Made by a program: the position numbers and the translations under genes. From Acidobacteriota bacterium (lineage in GTDB: Bacteria > Acidobacteriota > Terriglobia > Acidiferrales > UBA7541), in contig JABCZF010000017.1 of the NCBI GenBank assembly GCA_013289825.1, positions 1-64,000 of the forward strand: a stretch of 64,000 nt of DNA. Reading direction: 5' to 3'. Position 1 is the stretch's first letter, and every line of letters begins with the position of its first letter. Shown piece after piece: positions 52,779-60,800 of this stretch. The notes beneath the pieces were generated by a model. That model did no database searches, had not been told where the DNA came from, and saw only the letters and a program-made list of their open reading frames with translations.

Positions 52779-53571
52779 ACGTGATCAGCACAAACTTCGA
52801 CTTCGTTCCCAGCAAATCCACCACCTTGCGCGAAGTCCCCGCAGGCAACCACAACACGTCAGCTTCGTGCAGAAATGCAGCGTGCTCGCCCCCAAGTGAA
52901 ACCTCCAGGTTCGCATTGCTCATCGCAATCAGAAGAGTAGCCGCCCGTGGCGCGGCCTCCTCATAATCTTTTCCCCCCTCGATGGTCACCATGTCCAAGC
53001 GAACTTCATCGCTCTCAAAACAAGCGACCATTTGTTCGAACGGCACCTGGTCGTTTTGTTTTGCGCCAGCAGCGCTCTGCGGGCATCCACCCAAGGGACG
53101 ATCGCCGCTCTTATCCCCAAGATTCCGGGGCGAACCCTGCGGGTGCGCCAGCTCCGCTGTAACGTTATGAAACTGAATGCCTGCATCTGTCCGCGCAATA
53201 TGCGCAAACCCTCCCGCCGAATAACGCGTCGATCCGTCCTCCAGCGTCAAATGCGCTTCCGGCTTTCCCACCACAGCATTGATAACGTCGGTCGTCCCCA
53301 CAGTTAAATAGATGTAAGGCAAATCGTGTTGATGAAGCAGCGTGGCATCCAACGGCGGCAACGTAACGTTGTAAACGTGCACGTAGTCGTTCTGAAACAA
53401 AAGCACGTGATGCGGCTCCGCTTTCACCGGAACGGCACCCGCCGCCTTGATAGGACTCTGAACCTCTATCTGGATGTCCTTTTTTACGTCCGAAGTACTC
53501 GGAGCCGGCGTCTGCGCCACAACTACGGGCGCAAACACCACAGCAAGTGCGGGCAACACGGCAATCTTCAT
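52747..53571 (-). CDS. secreted bicupin-like protein
   Basis: Product of 274 aa with signal peptide (1-19, ending VVVAQ). The first cupin-like barrel (about 50-150) has HQHDLPYIYL (metal-ligand type His) and FHNVTAELAHPQG; the second (about 180-270) has EVSLGGEHAAFLHEADVLWLPAG without a full His set. A Cys-containing, Gly-rich linker joins them. Function unknown; binding of a small molecule or metal in the periplasm is inferred from the fold. GAGGA lies nine bases before ATG. Confidence 0.75.
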   Translation of the reverse strand: MKIAVLPALAVVFAPVVVAQTPAPSTSDVKKDIQIEVQSPIKAAGAVPVKAEPHHVLLFQNDYVHVYNVTLPPLDATLLHQHDLPYIYLTVGTTDVINAVVGKPEAHLTLEDGSTRYSAGGFAHIARTDAGIQFHNVTAELAHPQGSPRNLGDKSGDRPLGGCPQSAAGAKQNDQVPFEQMVACFESDEVRLDMVTIEGGKDYEEAAPRAATLLIAMSNANLEVSLGGEHAAFLHEADVLWLPAGTSRKVVDLLGTKSKFVLITFKDSGGAAAK

Positions 53572-53681
53572 CGCGACAAATCCTCGGATCGCAGGCAGCG
53601 TACTGCTAAGTTAAACGCCTCGCAGCGTGGAAACGTTACAGGTAGGACCAACGGGGTGTCAAACGCCCGTCGGACTTCTGA

Positions 53682-54911
53682 CTACAGCCGCTCCAAAATC
53701 CCCGCGGCTCCCATCCCCCCGCCGATGCACATAGTCACCATGCCGTAGCGCGCGTTGCGCCGCCGCAATTCGCGCAGAATGGTCGCCGTAAGTTTCGCAC
53801 CGGTGCACCCCAGCGGATGCCCAAGTGCAATGGCGCCCCCATTTGGATTCACCCGCGCAGGATCAAGCCCGGCCTGCTGAATCACCGCCAGAGACTGCGC
53901 CGCAAACGCCTCGTTCAATTCGAACACCGCGATGTCGTTCAAGCCCAGCCCCGCCAGTTTCAGCGCCTTAGGAATCGCCGCCACCGGACCGATCCCAAAC
54001 TCTTCCGGCAAAACGCCAGCGGTGGCATAAGCCACAAACCGCGCCAGCGGTTTCAACCCCAGCGCTTTCGCACGTTCGTCGCTCATCACCACGGCCGCCG
54101 CCGCTCCATCGCTCATCTGCGAACTGTTCCCCGCGGTCACCGTTCCCTTGACATGAAACGCTGGCTTCAGCTTAGCCAAAGCCTCCAGCGAAGTATCCGC
54201 CCGCGGCCCCTCGTCAGTTTCAAACGTAAAAGTTTGCGTAGCCGCTTTTGCCGCAGCCTTCGCCGTCCCACTCCCCGAAGCACTCCCGCAAGAACTGCCG
54301 TTCCCGTTAGCCACCGCCGTTATCTTCACCTGCACCGGAACGGTTTCTTCCTTGAAATGTCCCGCCGCAATAGCCGCCAGTGCCTTCTTGTGCGACTCGA
54401 CAGAAAACTGGTCCGCCTGCTCCCGCGTAATCCCAAACTTCCGCGCAATGTTCTCCGTCCCCAAGCCCATATTGATATAAGTATCCGGATTGTGATCCAC
54501 CAGCCACGGGTTCGGCGAAACTTTGTTGCCTCCCATGGGCACCATGGTCATCGATTCGGTTCCGCCGGCCACAATCACCTGCGCCGCCCCCGCGCGAATG
54601 CGCTCCGCCGCAATGGCAATCGCCTGCAACCCCGAAGAACAAAACCGGTTCACCGTCATTGCCGAGGTCTCAATCGGCAGCCCCGCGCGCAGCGCCGCAA
54701 TGCGCGCCACGTTCATCCCCTGTTCCCCCTCCGGCATCGCGCACCCAAGAATCACATCATCAATTTCCTTCGCGTCTAGTCCTGGCACTCGCGCCAGCGC
54801 TTCCCTGATAGCCAACGCGGCCAAATCATCCGGACGCGTCGCGCGCAACGACCCCTTAAACGCTTTTCCAACAGGTGTTCGAACGGAAGAAACAATCACA
54901 GGTTCAGCCAT
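53682..54911 (-). CDS. thiolase (acetyl-CoA acyltransferase)
   Basis: Product of 409 aa. Catalytic residues are C91 ([12 protein letters not shown]), H365 (GHPLGCTG) and C395 ([12 protein letters not shown]), all in place, so an active type I/II thiolase. The length and [19 protein letters not shown] context suit the degradative FadA type, cleaving 3-ketoacyl-CoA. A low-complexity Ala/Gly/Ser insertion at about 199-226 lies in the loop before [17 protein letters not shown] lies five bases before ATG. With the acyl-CoA dehydrogenase at 49.4 kb it suggests local beta-oxidation genes, though hydratase and hydroxyacyl dehydrogenase genes are absent. Confidence 0.94.
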   Translation of the reverse strand: MAEPVIVSSVRTPVGKAFKGSLRATRPDDLAALAIREALARVPGLDAKEIDDVILGCAMPEGEQGMNVARIAALRAGLPIETSAMTVNRFCSSGLQAIAIAAERIRAGAAQVIVAGGTESMTMVPMGGNKVSPNPWLVDHNPDTYINMGLGTENIARKFGITREQADQFSVESHKKALAAIAAGHFKEETVPVQVKITAVANGNGSSCGSASGSGTAKAAAKAATQTFTFETDEGPRADTSLEALAKLKPAFHVKGTVTAGNSSQMSDGAAAAVVMSDERAKALGLKPLARFVAYATAGVLPEEFGIGPVAAIPKALKLAGLGLNDIAVFELNEAFAAQSLAVIQQAGLDPARVNPNGGAIALGHPLGCTGAKLTATILRELRRRNARYGMVTMCIGGGMGAAGILERL

Positions 54912-55114
54912 GGCAACCTCCGAAACTCGATTTCCTCCTTATTGTTGGGCGACCAGCCGCGAAAAGCAAATCAACCAACCGCTCCTAAGGGGGTCAGTTT
55001 CCGATTAGCGCGCCGGCGAGCCAAAAAATGCGCTGCATTCTCAGGGGTTGGCGAGAGGCAGCCGAAGAGGTCGTCCTCGTCATGTCCATTGCATTGTTGA
55101 AAATGAAATGCACT

Positions 55115-55909
55115 TTAGCGAAATGCGGCGGTCAACCCACCGTCGACAATCAACGAGTGACCAGTCACGTAGGAAGCCGCGCTCGAACACAACCAAAGCA
55201 CCGCGTCAGCGGCTTCTTCCGGCCGTCCGACCCGGCCGAGCGGGACCGCTTGCATTAGGCCTGTTTCCGCAGCCAGGGGATCCTCGGGCGAAACCCGTTC
55301 GAAGACGCCTCGTAGCATGGGAGTGTCAAAACCGCCAGGCACCAGCCCGTTGATGCGAATTCCCTGTTTTGCGTATTCCTGGGCGGCGGACTTTGTGAGT
55401 CCAAGCACGCCCGCCTTCGAGGCGGCGTATAGCGCGTTTTGAGGCACTCCGCCAAGGCCATTAACCGAGGAGGTGTTCACAATCGCGCCACCGGCACCTT
55501 GATCGAGCAGTTGTCTGATCTCATGCTTCATGCACAGCCAAACGCTCTTGAGGTTGATCGCGATGTGCCTATCAAATTCCTCCTCTGAGAAGTCCGCAGA
55601 GAGCTTGAAGACTCCGACGTCAACCGCAGCCGCATTATTGAAGGCATAGTCTAGCCGCCCGAATCGCGCGATGGTGCGGCTTATGAGCTGCTCCACCTGC
55701 CCGGACTGCGAGACATCGGTCGGAATGAAGTCAGCTTCGGCCCCCAGGGCCTCCAGCTCGCGCCGCACGAACTCGCCCCGCTCCGCACCTCTGCTAGCGA
55801 TGACCACCATGGCTCCCTCACGTGCAAAGCCGAGCGCTGCAGCTCGCCCGATGCCCGAACTGCCGCCGGTGATTAGAGCCACGGTTCCTGCAAATCGTCT
55901 CTCGGTCAT
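55115..55909 (-). CDS. short-chain dehydrogenase/reductase (SDR)
   Basis: Product of 264 aa, classical SDR. Cofactor loop TGGSSGIG at 14-21, NNAA at 91-94, catalytic S148, Y161 and K165 (YAASK). NAD(P)-dependent oxidation or reduction of an alcohol or keto group; the substrate cannot be read from sequence. GGAGG lies nine bases before ATG. It shares strand with the thiolase gene but with a 203-base gap, so co-transcription is uncertain. Confidence 0.93.
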   Translation of the reverse strand: MTERRFAGTVALITGGSSGIGRAAALGFAREGAMVVIASRGAERGEFVRRELEALGAEADFIPTDVSQSGQVEQLISRTIARFGRLDYAFNNAAAVDVGVFKLSADFSEEEFDRHIAINLKSVWLCMKHEIRQLLDQGAGGAIVNTSSVNGLGGVPQNALYAASKAGVLGLTKSAAQEYAKQGIRINGLVPGGFDTPMLRGVFERVSPEDPLAAETGLMQAVPLGRVGRPEEAADAVLWLCSSAASYVTGHSLIVDGGLTAAFR

Positions 55910-56010
55910 GGTACGTTCCCTCCAGGTATGGTCGCCTACTCGGAAAGTATAGTGGACGCGTAGACTGTTAATGCTCCATCACCGGTTGCTTGGAGGTTCG
56001 GAGATCATCC

Positions 56011-56907
56011 ATGCGAGTACTACTCTCCTCTCTCTTTCTCGCGGTATCCATTGCTGCGCAGAATCCGCCCGCCCTCGATCCTGCCAAGGTCTTTGCTTAC
56101 GACGCCAGTAAGCCGCTCAATCTGAAGATGGGCAAGAGCGAAGAGGTCGAGATGATGCAAGTCGCTGAGATCTCCTACGACTCACCAAAAATCGGGCGCG
56201 TGCCGGGTTACATGGTTGTCCCACCGGGCGAAGGGCCGTTCGCTGCGATCCTGTACATGCATTGGGGACAGGGAAACAAAGGCGAGTGGCTGGCAGAAGG
56301 CGTGGAAATGGCCAAGCGCGGAGCGGTCTGCTTGATGATCGACGCGCCGTACTGGCGTCCAGACGTTCCATCGCCTGCCCCGAGCAACAGGGCCGAAGCC
56401 GAACGCGACGGCCACATCCAGTTGGTCGTGGATCTGCGCCGCGCCGTGGACGTGCTGGTGGCGCGCAAAGATGTCGACCCCAAGCGCATTGGATATGTCG
56501 GCCATTCCCTGGGCGCGACCTGGGGCGGGCCGCTGGCAGCGGTGGAGAAGCGGATCAAGATGTTCGTTCTGATGGGTGGCCTGCCGTCGCTGACGAGCTA
56601 CGACGATGACAGCTTTTACGCCGAGCTGCAGCGCGCTTCGACGCCAAGAAATGAGTTCCAGAAATATGCAGCAGTGATCGAGCCTTACAATCCGGAGCAC
56701 TTCGTTGCGAACACTGGGCCGGCGAAGATCTATTTCCAATGGGCGCAGCACGACATGTACATCAGCGAACATTCTGCGGACGAATACTATCAGGCCGTTG
56801 GTGGCCCGAAGGAGCAACACTGGTACTTCACCAGCCACGAGTTCAACGATGCCCGGTCACCTTACGATCGTCGTGAATGGCTGAGGAAAGAACTAAGGTT
56901 GCATTAG
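56011..56907 (+). CDS. secreted alpha/beta hydrolase (dienelactone-hydrolase-like)
   Basis: Product of 298 aa with a short signal peptide (1-17). Fold markers: YMHWGQGNKGEWL (oxyanion strand), nucleophile S166 in GHSLG, acid D248 in WAQHDMY and base H276 in TSHEF. The triad is therefore complete. Similar proteins are annotated as dienelactone hydrolases or peptidase-like esterases. ATG at 56011 has GGAG seven bases upstream; an in-frame start at 55990 is less likely. Confidence 0.85.
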   Translation: MRVLLSSLFLAVSIAAQNPPALDPAKVFAYDASKPLNLKMGKSEEVEMMQVAEISYDSPKIGRVPGYMVVPPGEGPFAAILYMHWGQGNKGEWLAEGVEMAKRGAVCLMIDAPYWRPDVPSPAPSNRAEAERDGHIQLVVDLRRAVDVLVARKDVDPKRIGYVGHSLGATWGGPLAAVEKRIKMFVLMGGLPSLTSYDDDSFYAELQRASTPRNEFQKYAAVIEPYNPEHFVANTGPAKIYFQWAQHDMYISEHSADEYYQAVGGPKEQHWYFTSHEFNDARSPYDRREWLRKELRLH

Positions 56908-56992
56908 ACCCGAAAATGGCGCTGTTAGGCTGACCTGTGAAGCAGGAACCCGCCGAAGCGACCATGCGAATCTCATGGTTTCGCCGTCGGAA

Positions 56993-57014
56993 TCCTCGCC
57001 ATCAATGGCGAGGA
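56993..57014. terminator. 10-bp perfect hairpin downstream of the hydrolase
   Basis: TCCTCGCCAT and its complement are separated by two bases, so the real loop is somewhat larger. It lies 86 bases after the hydrolase stop and 175 before the next operon, in a 356-base gap with no gene. No T-run follows. A terminator or palindromic repeat element are both possible. Confidence 0.35.
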
Positions 57015-57168
57015 GGATGTCAACGGGCTACAACCGACGATTCTGGAAGCGACCTGACAGCGTTCTGACTGTACTTGAAGTATTCGCCGAGCTTGTTTGC
57101 CTCGCGCCTTCGCACACCTACCGTTCTCTTTCTATTCTGGCGCTTTTGGATCACGCCTAGAAATGCCA

Positions 57169-57217
57169 TTGACAATACTCTGTAATTCAGAGTACTCTGC
57201 ATACATGAGGTACTCTG
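57169..57217 (+). promoter_or_regulatory. promoter with overlapping TACTCTG operator sites
   Basis: TTGACA at 57169-57174 is a perfect -35; TACTCT at 57193-57198 is a weak -10 after 18 bases. Between them lies the palindrome TACTCTG-N5-CAGAGTA (57176-57194). Overlapping its right arm is a third TACTCTG (57193-57199), and a fourth lies at 57211-57217. A repressor bound here would block RNA polymerase. The best candidate is the winged-helix protein encoded as last gene of the operon. Confidence 0.65.
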
Positions 57218-57263
57218 GAATGGTTTTCCTCGCAATGGGGCTTCTGTCTCAAGGAGTTCGCCA

Positions 57264-57833
57264 ATGAAAGCCGCGATTTCTAGCTTCACTCTTCCACTCT
57301 TTCTTTCCACCACGTTGCTTGCAGCAGCATTCATGATTTCGTTCAGTCTCTCGCTAGCCGCACAGCAGCCCGTTTCGAACAGCGTCGACGCGCAGCGCGA
57401 GGCCATGCGCAAGCTTTCGTTTCTGGCCGGTCGCTGGTCGGGGCCGGTCAGCATCGTTCACGGACCGGGCGAAGCGCTTCATCTCACCCAGACGGAAGAT
57501 GTCGAGTACAAGCTTGACGGCCTCATCCTGCTCATCGAGGGCAAAAGCACCAGCGCCGACGGCAAAGTACTGTTCAGCGCCTTAGCCACGATTGCGTACG
57601 ACGATGCCTCCCATACCTATCGTTTCCGGGCCTACCATGACGGCCACTACCTCGACACGGAGCTTTCGGTGCCCGCTAACGGCTTTTCGTGGAGCTTTAC
57701 GGCCGGGCCGGTGCACATGGTAAACACCATGCACCTGACCGCCAAAGGCGAGTGGGACGAAGTCACCGAGGCGACCGTTGGCAGCAATCCTCCGCATCCG
57801 AGCATGGAAATGCAGCTTCAACATCAGCCTTGA
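57264..57833 (+). CDS. secreted hypothetical protein, DUF1579/nitrobindin-like
   Basis: Product of 189 aa with a signal peptide or anchor (about 1-34). The mature part is a single beta-barrel-like domain: LSFLAGRWSGPVSI, LTQTEDVEYKLDGLILLIEG, AYDDASHTYRFRAYHDGH, WDEVTEATVG. This order recalls DUF1579 and the THAP4/nitrobindin barrel. AAGGAG lies seven bases before ATG. First gene of an operon with a membrane protein and a winged-helix regulator. Confidence 0.75.
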   Translation: MKAAISSFTLPLFLSTTLLAAAFMISFSLSLAAQQPVSNSVDAQREAMRKLSFLAGRWSGPVSIVHGPGEALHLTQTEDVEYKLDGLILLIEGKSTSADGKVLFSALATIAYDDASHTYRFRAYHDGHYLDTELSVPANGFSWSFTAGPVHMVNTMHLTAKGEWDEVTEATVGSNPPHPSMEMQLQHQP

Positions 57834-57910
57834 AGCGTCGTGCGCGCGCGGCCGTGCGGGCAAAGCAAAGAATAATGGGGTAATTCGAGCTTCGTCAAAG
57901 GAGAACTGCC

Positions 57911-58513
57911 ATGCAGGACCACACCACCCAGCAGGAACTGAAGGACAGGCTGAGTCTCATCGAGAGCATGATCGCCGAAGGACGCCGGAACACTGAGAGC
58001 TGGGGGTGGGCGTTCGTGCTGTGGGGCGTTGTTTATTATCTGGCCATCGCCTGGTCCGCGTGGGGTCACAGCGTGTGGGCTTGGCCAGTCACTATGTTGA
58101 CCGCGGCTATGGTTACCGTGGTCGTTGCATCTTTAAAGGTCGGCAATCTTCCGGGGACCACCCTGGGCCGGGCCATCGGTTCTATCTGGATGGCCTTAGG
58201 AATTTCGATGTTTCTGCTCTTTCTAGGCCTCGGCCTGAGTGGAAGACTGTCCGATCAGCATCTCTTTGTGGCCGTGATATCGGCCATACTGGGCATGGCC
58301 AACGGAGCCTCGGCCCTGATTCTTCGCTGGAAGGTTCAGTTCGTGTGCGCTGTCGTGTGGTGGGTGGCGGTTGTGACGGCGTGCTTTGGCAGCGATGCGC
58401 AGAGCATGATCGTGTTTCTAGTCGCCATCTTTCTCTGCCAGATCGTGTTCGGCATCTACGGCGTGATCGCCGAAACGCAGGAGCGCAAACGGCGCGGTCC
58501 ACTCCATGCCTGA
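57911..58513 (+). CDS. multi-pass membrane protein
   Basis: Product of 200 aa: a charged cytoplasmic helix (1-30) and then six hydrophobic segments from about 32 to 185 (for example FVLWGVVYYLAIAWSAW, IWMALGISMFLLFLGLGL, VIVFLVAIFLCQIVFG-like end). No family recognised. AAGGAG lies seven bases before ATG. Its stop overlaps the start of the regulator gene by eight bases. Pairs of a small membrane protein and a winged-helix regulator occur in Acidobacteria, with the membrane protein possibly sensing or sequestering. Confidence 0.75.
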   Translation: MQDHTTQQELKDRLSLIESMIAEGRRNTESWGWAFVLWGVVYYLAIAWSAWGHSVWAWPVTMLTAAMVTVVVASLKVGNLPGTTLGRAIGSIWMALGISMFLLFLGLGLSGRLSDQHLFVAVISAILGMANGASALILRWKVQFVCAVVWWVAVVTACFGSDAQSMIVFLVAIFLCQIVFGIYGVIAETQERKRRGPLHA

Positions 58514-58808
58514 TTTGCCCGCGCTCAATCCCGTGGTTCACGGCAGGCTGCGACTGGCTCTGCTTTCGCTGCTCAGCGGCGTGGAAGAGGCTGAGTTTAC
58601 ATGGCTCCGCGCCAAGACGGAGGCCACAGACGGCAACCTGGGCGCGCAACTGCTCAAGCTCGAGGAAGCCGGGTACGTGGCTGTCGAAAAGAAATTCGTG
58701 TTGCGCAAGCCGCAAACCCTCTATCGCATTACCGAAACCGGCCGCCAAGCCCTCATTGAATACGTCCAGGCATTGAAACAATTGCTCGGCCCAGCTATGG
58801 ATGCCTAG
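58506..58808 (+). CDS. winged-helix DNA-binding protein (HTH_34 type)
   Basis: Product of 100 aa, essentially one winged helix: VHGRLRLALLSLL, AEFTWLRAKTEATDGNLGAQLLKLEEAG as helix-turn-helix and recognition helix, wing VAVEKKFVLRKPQTLYRIT, and a C-terminal helix GRQALIEYVQALKQLL. This is the PF13601-like group related to MarR. Its translation is coupled to the membrane protein gene. The TACTCTG palindrome upstream of the operon is its likely target, giving autoregulation. Confidence 0.85.
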   Translation: MPDLPALNPVVHGRLRLALLSLLSGVEEAEFTWLRAKTEATDGNLGAQLLKLEEAGYVAVEKKFVLRKPQTLYRITETGRQALIEYVQALKQLLGPAMDA

Positions 58809-59121
58809 AGCATGCTTCACAATTGGTCTTTGTGCATTCGGCTTGTCGCCGCATCCCAGACGAGTCCCGGCCATAAGCATTTGGGCCGAGGGGACTGCCT
58901 GCTTCTAGCTGGCAGCGGGAATCGGCTTGCCTTCCTTTCCGTTCTCTGCTAACTAGGCATTTTTCTGCGACCTACAAAATAGCTCGCCGCGAACTCGGAA
59001 ACCGTCTGGCACACGCGCGAGCAATTGGGTTCCGGCCAAAGGAGCTTCCTGCGGAGCATCGAATTCCCGGGGGCTCGAACCATTCGTGGAGGAGTTTGTT
59101 GTGCAGGAACATCCCAACCGA
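58809..59121. other. 313-bp convergent intergenic region, nothing supported
   Basis: Lies between the regulator gene and the 3' end of the CHAT operon. Open frames on the minus strand (for example 58949-59188) run into the neighbouring gene and lack a start signal. I see no convincing hairpin with T-run. Confidence 0.4.
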
Positions 59122-59886
59122 TTATTCCATTTCGGCTTTGACAAACACGATTAGCCGCCCGTCGGCAGACATGGATGGTTGTCCGCAATTCGCACCGTCA
59201 CAGTGGCTAACATCGACCGGCTCCTGACTGTTCACCTTCTGGAAGACATCTGTCCATTCTATGGGGCCCGAGATGGCCTGCTTTGTTTCTCGCTTCACGT
59301 AAACGCGCTTGTCGCCATAAACCCGATCCCAGCTTTCGAGGTTCTCAACCATCTGGAGGTCCTCACTCGCGGTTGGGTCGTAAGGCTCCGGCGTAACCTT
59401 GCCACTGCTTATCGAAAGCAAGCCCACTCGCGGATGCCCGCTTGATCCATCGGACTGCAATACGAGTACCACGTCCGGATCATCAGCGCTGGAGGCGACA
59501 AGTTTGGTGATGCTGCTAATCGCATAGAGCTTCTTACCTGGCGAACCTCCTGCCGGAAACCGCCAGATCTCGGATTCCTTGAGCGCCAGGATGTCCTTGC
59601 TTGTTGCTAGGAAGATCGGAGAGCGATAGCCGGCACGCTCCGTTATGGCGCGAGTGCTTCGCGGTCCTAGCTCAGCCACCCACAATTGACCGCTTCTTAG
59701 CTCGCTGGGACCCTTCAACGTGCCTGGACTGTCGGAGATTCCCAAGAACTTGAGCAGCTTATCTGCAAGCTTTGCTGCTTGCTTTTGCTTGCCCGCAGTA
59801 CTCGTGTCACTTTTCTGGGTTTGGCCAGTCGCAAAACTGGTTAACAACACAACTAAGACGAAGCTCGCGCTGCATGATCTCTTCAT
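59122..59886 (-). CDS. secreted propeller-like protein, CHAT operon gene 3
   Basis: Product of 254 aa with signal peptide (1-21, ending FATGQ). After a Lys-rich helix (about 30-50) there are repeated strands in the style of TolB/PD40 propeller blades: SGQLWVAELGP, YRSPIFLATSKDILALKESEIWRFPAGG, KLYAISSITKLVASS, and a closing QPSMSADGRLIVFVK, the typical blade sequence. Only about half a propeller is present. ATG at 59886 leaves five bases after the upstream stop; a start at 59904 would overlap it. An interaction with the membrane protein or CHAT protein is inferred from context. Confidence 0.75.
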   Translation of the reverse strand: MKRSCSASFVLVVLLTSFATGQTQKSDTSTAGKQKQAAKLADKLLKFLGISDSPGTLKGPSELRSGQLWVAELGPRSTRAITERAGYRSPIFLATSKDILALKESEIWRFPAGGSPGKKLYAISSITKLVASSADDPDVVLVLQSDGSSGHPRVGLLSISSGKVTPEPYDPTASEDLQMVENLESWDRVYGDKRVYVKRETKQAISGPIEWTDVFQKVNSQEPVDVSHCDGANCGQPSMSADGRLIVFVKAEME

Positions 59887-59891
59887 AGTTC

Positions 59892-60800
59892 CTACCTCGC
59901 ACACGGGCGGCTGTTTGAATGGTCGGCGCTAAAGAGCACGCAATAGATATCATCATAAGCGATGATCTTTACCTTCCCGTCTTTCCTCGGGATGGTGAGC
60001 AGCGTTCGCTTGTCTCCGGAACCGATAATGAAATAGGTAAATGCATCTTTGCTGTCCCACACCACCCAGCCACGCTCTCCATCCAAGAGTCTGTCATCGC
60101 CGCCTAATTCGGAGACGCGGGGAAGTAGCTGCGTGGAGATCAGCACGCCGTAGTTGACCGGCAAGAGCAGGAATTCCACCGCAACCAGAAAACCAAGTAC
60201 AGCCAAGAGCAGCTTGGCCATGGAGGTCGTAGCACTTCCACGGCGCAATACATAGCAAAAGATGCCGCCGGTCAGAAGCGCGCCTGCCACAAGTCCGCTG
60301 TAATAAAACGAAAGCCTGCCGTCGCCGGAAAGCAGGACCGAGCTGATCCACTCATCAGGAAGCTGTTTCTGCAAGAGTACATTGCCCAGCGCAAAGCATC
60401 TCCGCAAAACGAACTGGATAAACGCAATCGCCAGAATCGTACCCAGAAGCGGCAGTCGGGCTGGCTTTGTCGTCCACCCTGCCGCCCAATGACCGAGCCG
60501 ATCCCTGACGGCTGTCGGCGTCAGCGCGTAGGGCACATAACCAATTGCCGCCAGCACCAGAACCAGGATTAGTACGTTGGGCACCGACGAAACCAGGTAC
60601 ACCAGAAAACGGCAGCCGGCAAAAAAATACTTCTCATCGAGGAGATCCAGGTTGGTCGCGACGCCATAGGTGCTCAGTTGAAAGCGAAGCGTCAAATATC
60701 CAAGCAGGTAAAGCAGGAAGGAGCCAAGTGCTGCGAATGCCGACCACTTAGTAGCGACGCCGCCTAGCTTCTCTACGAAGTTGCTCGATACATCGGCCAT
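59892..60800 (-). CDS. multi-pass membrane protein, CHAT operon gene 2
   Basis: Product of 302 aa with about five membrane helices: AFAALGSFLLYLLGYLTL (20-40), LVSSVPNVLILVLVLAAIGYV (68-90), LLGTILAIAFIQFVL, SGLVAGALLTGGIFCYVL and LLLAVLGFLVAVEFLLLPV. The last 80 residues are a beta-rich soluble domain (TYFIIGSGDKRTLLTIPRKDGKV). No family recognised. Its ATG immediately abuts the TAA of the CHAT gene, so the two are translated together. Confidence 0.8.
   Translation of the reverse strand: MADVSSNFVEKLGGVATKWSAFAALGSFLLYLLGYLTLRFQLSTYGVATNLDLLDEKYFFAGCRFLVYLVSSVPNVLILVLVLAAIGYVPYALTPTAVRDRLGHWAAGWTTKPARLPLLGTILAIAFIQFVLRRCFALGNVLLQKQLPDEWISSVLLSGDGRLSFYYSGLVAGALLTGGIFCYVLRRGSATTSMAKLLLAVLGFLVAVEFLLLPVNYGVLISTQLLPRVSELGGDDRLLDGERGWVVWDSKDAFTYFIIGSGDKRTLLTIPRKDGKVKIIAYDDIYCVLFSADHSNSRPCAR

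Noticed and set aside
53817..54779. 320-codon plus-strand frame opposite the thiolase
   Set aside because: Arg-rich shadow; thiolase catalytic motifs are all on the minus strand.
56934..57059. Possible transposase C-terminus (a frame reading VKQEP) after the hydrolase gene
   Set aside because: Five residues resemble ends of some IS605-type proteins, but nothing upstream matches a transposase and no terminal repeats are seen.
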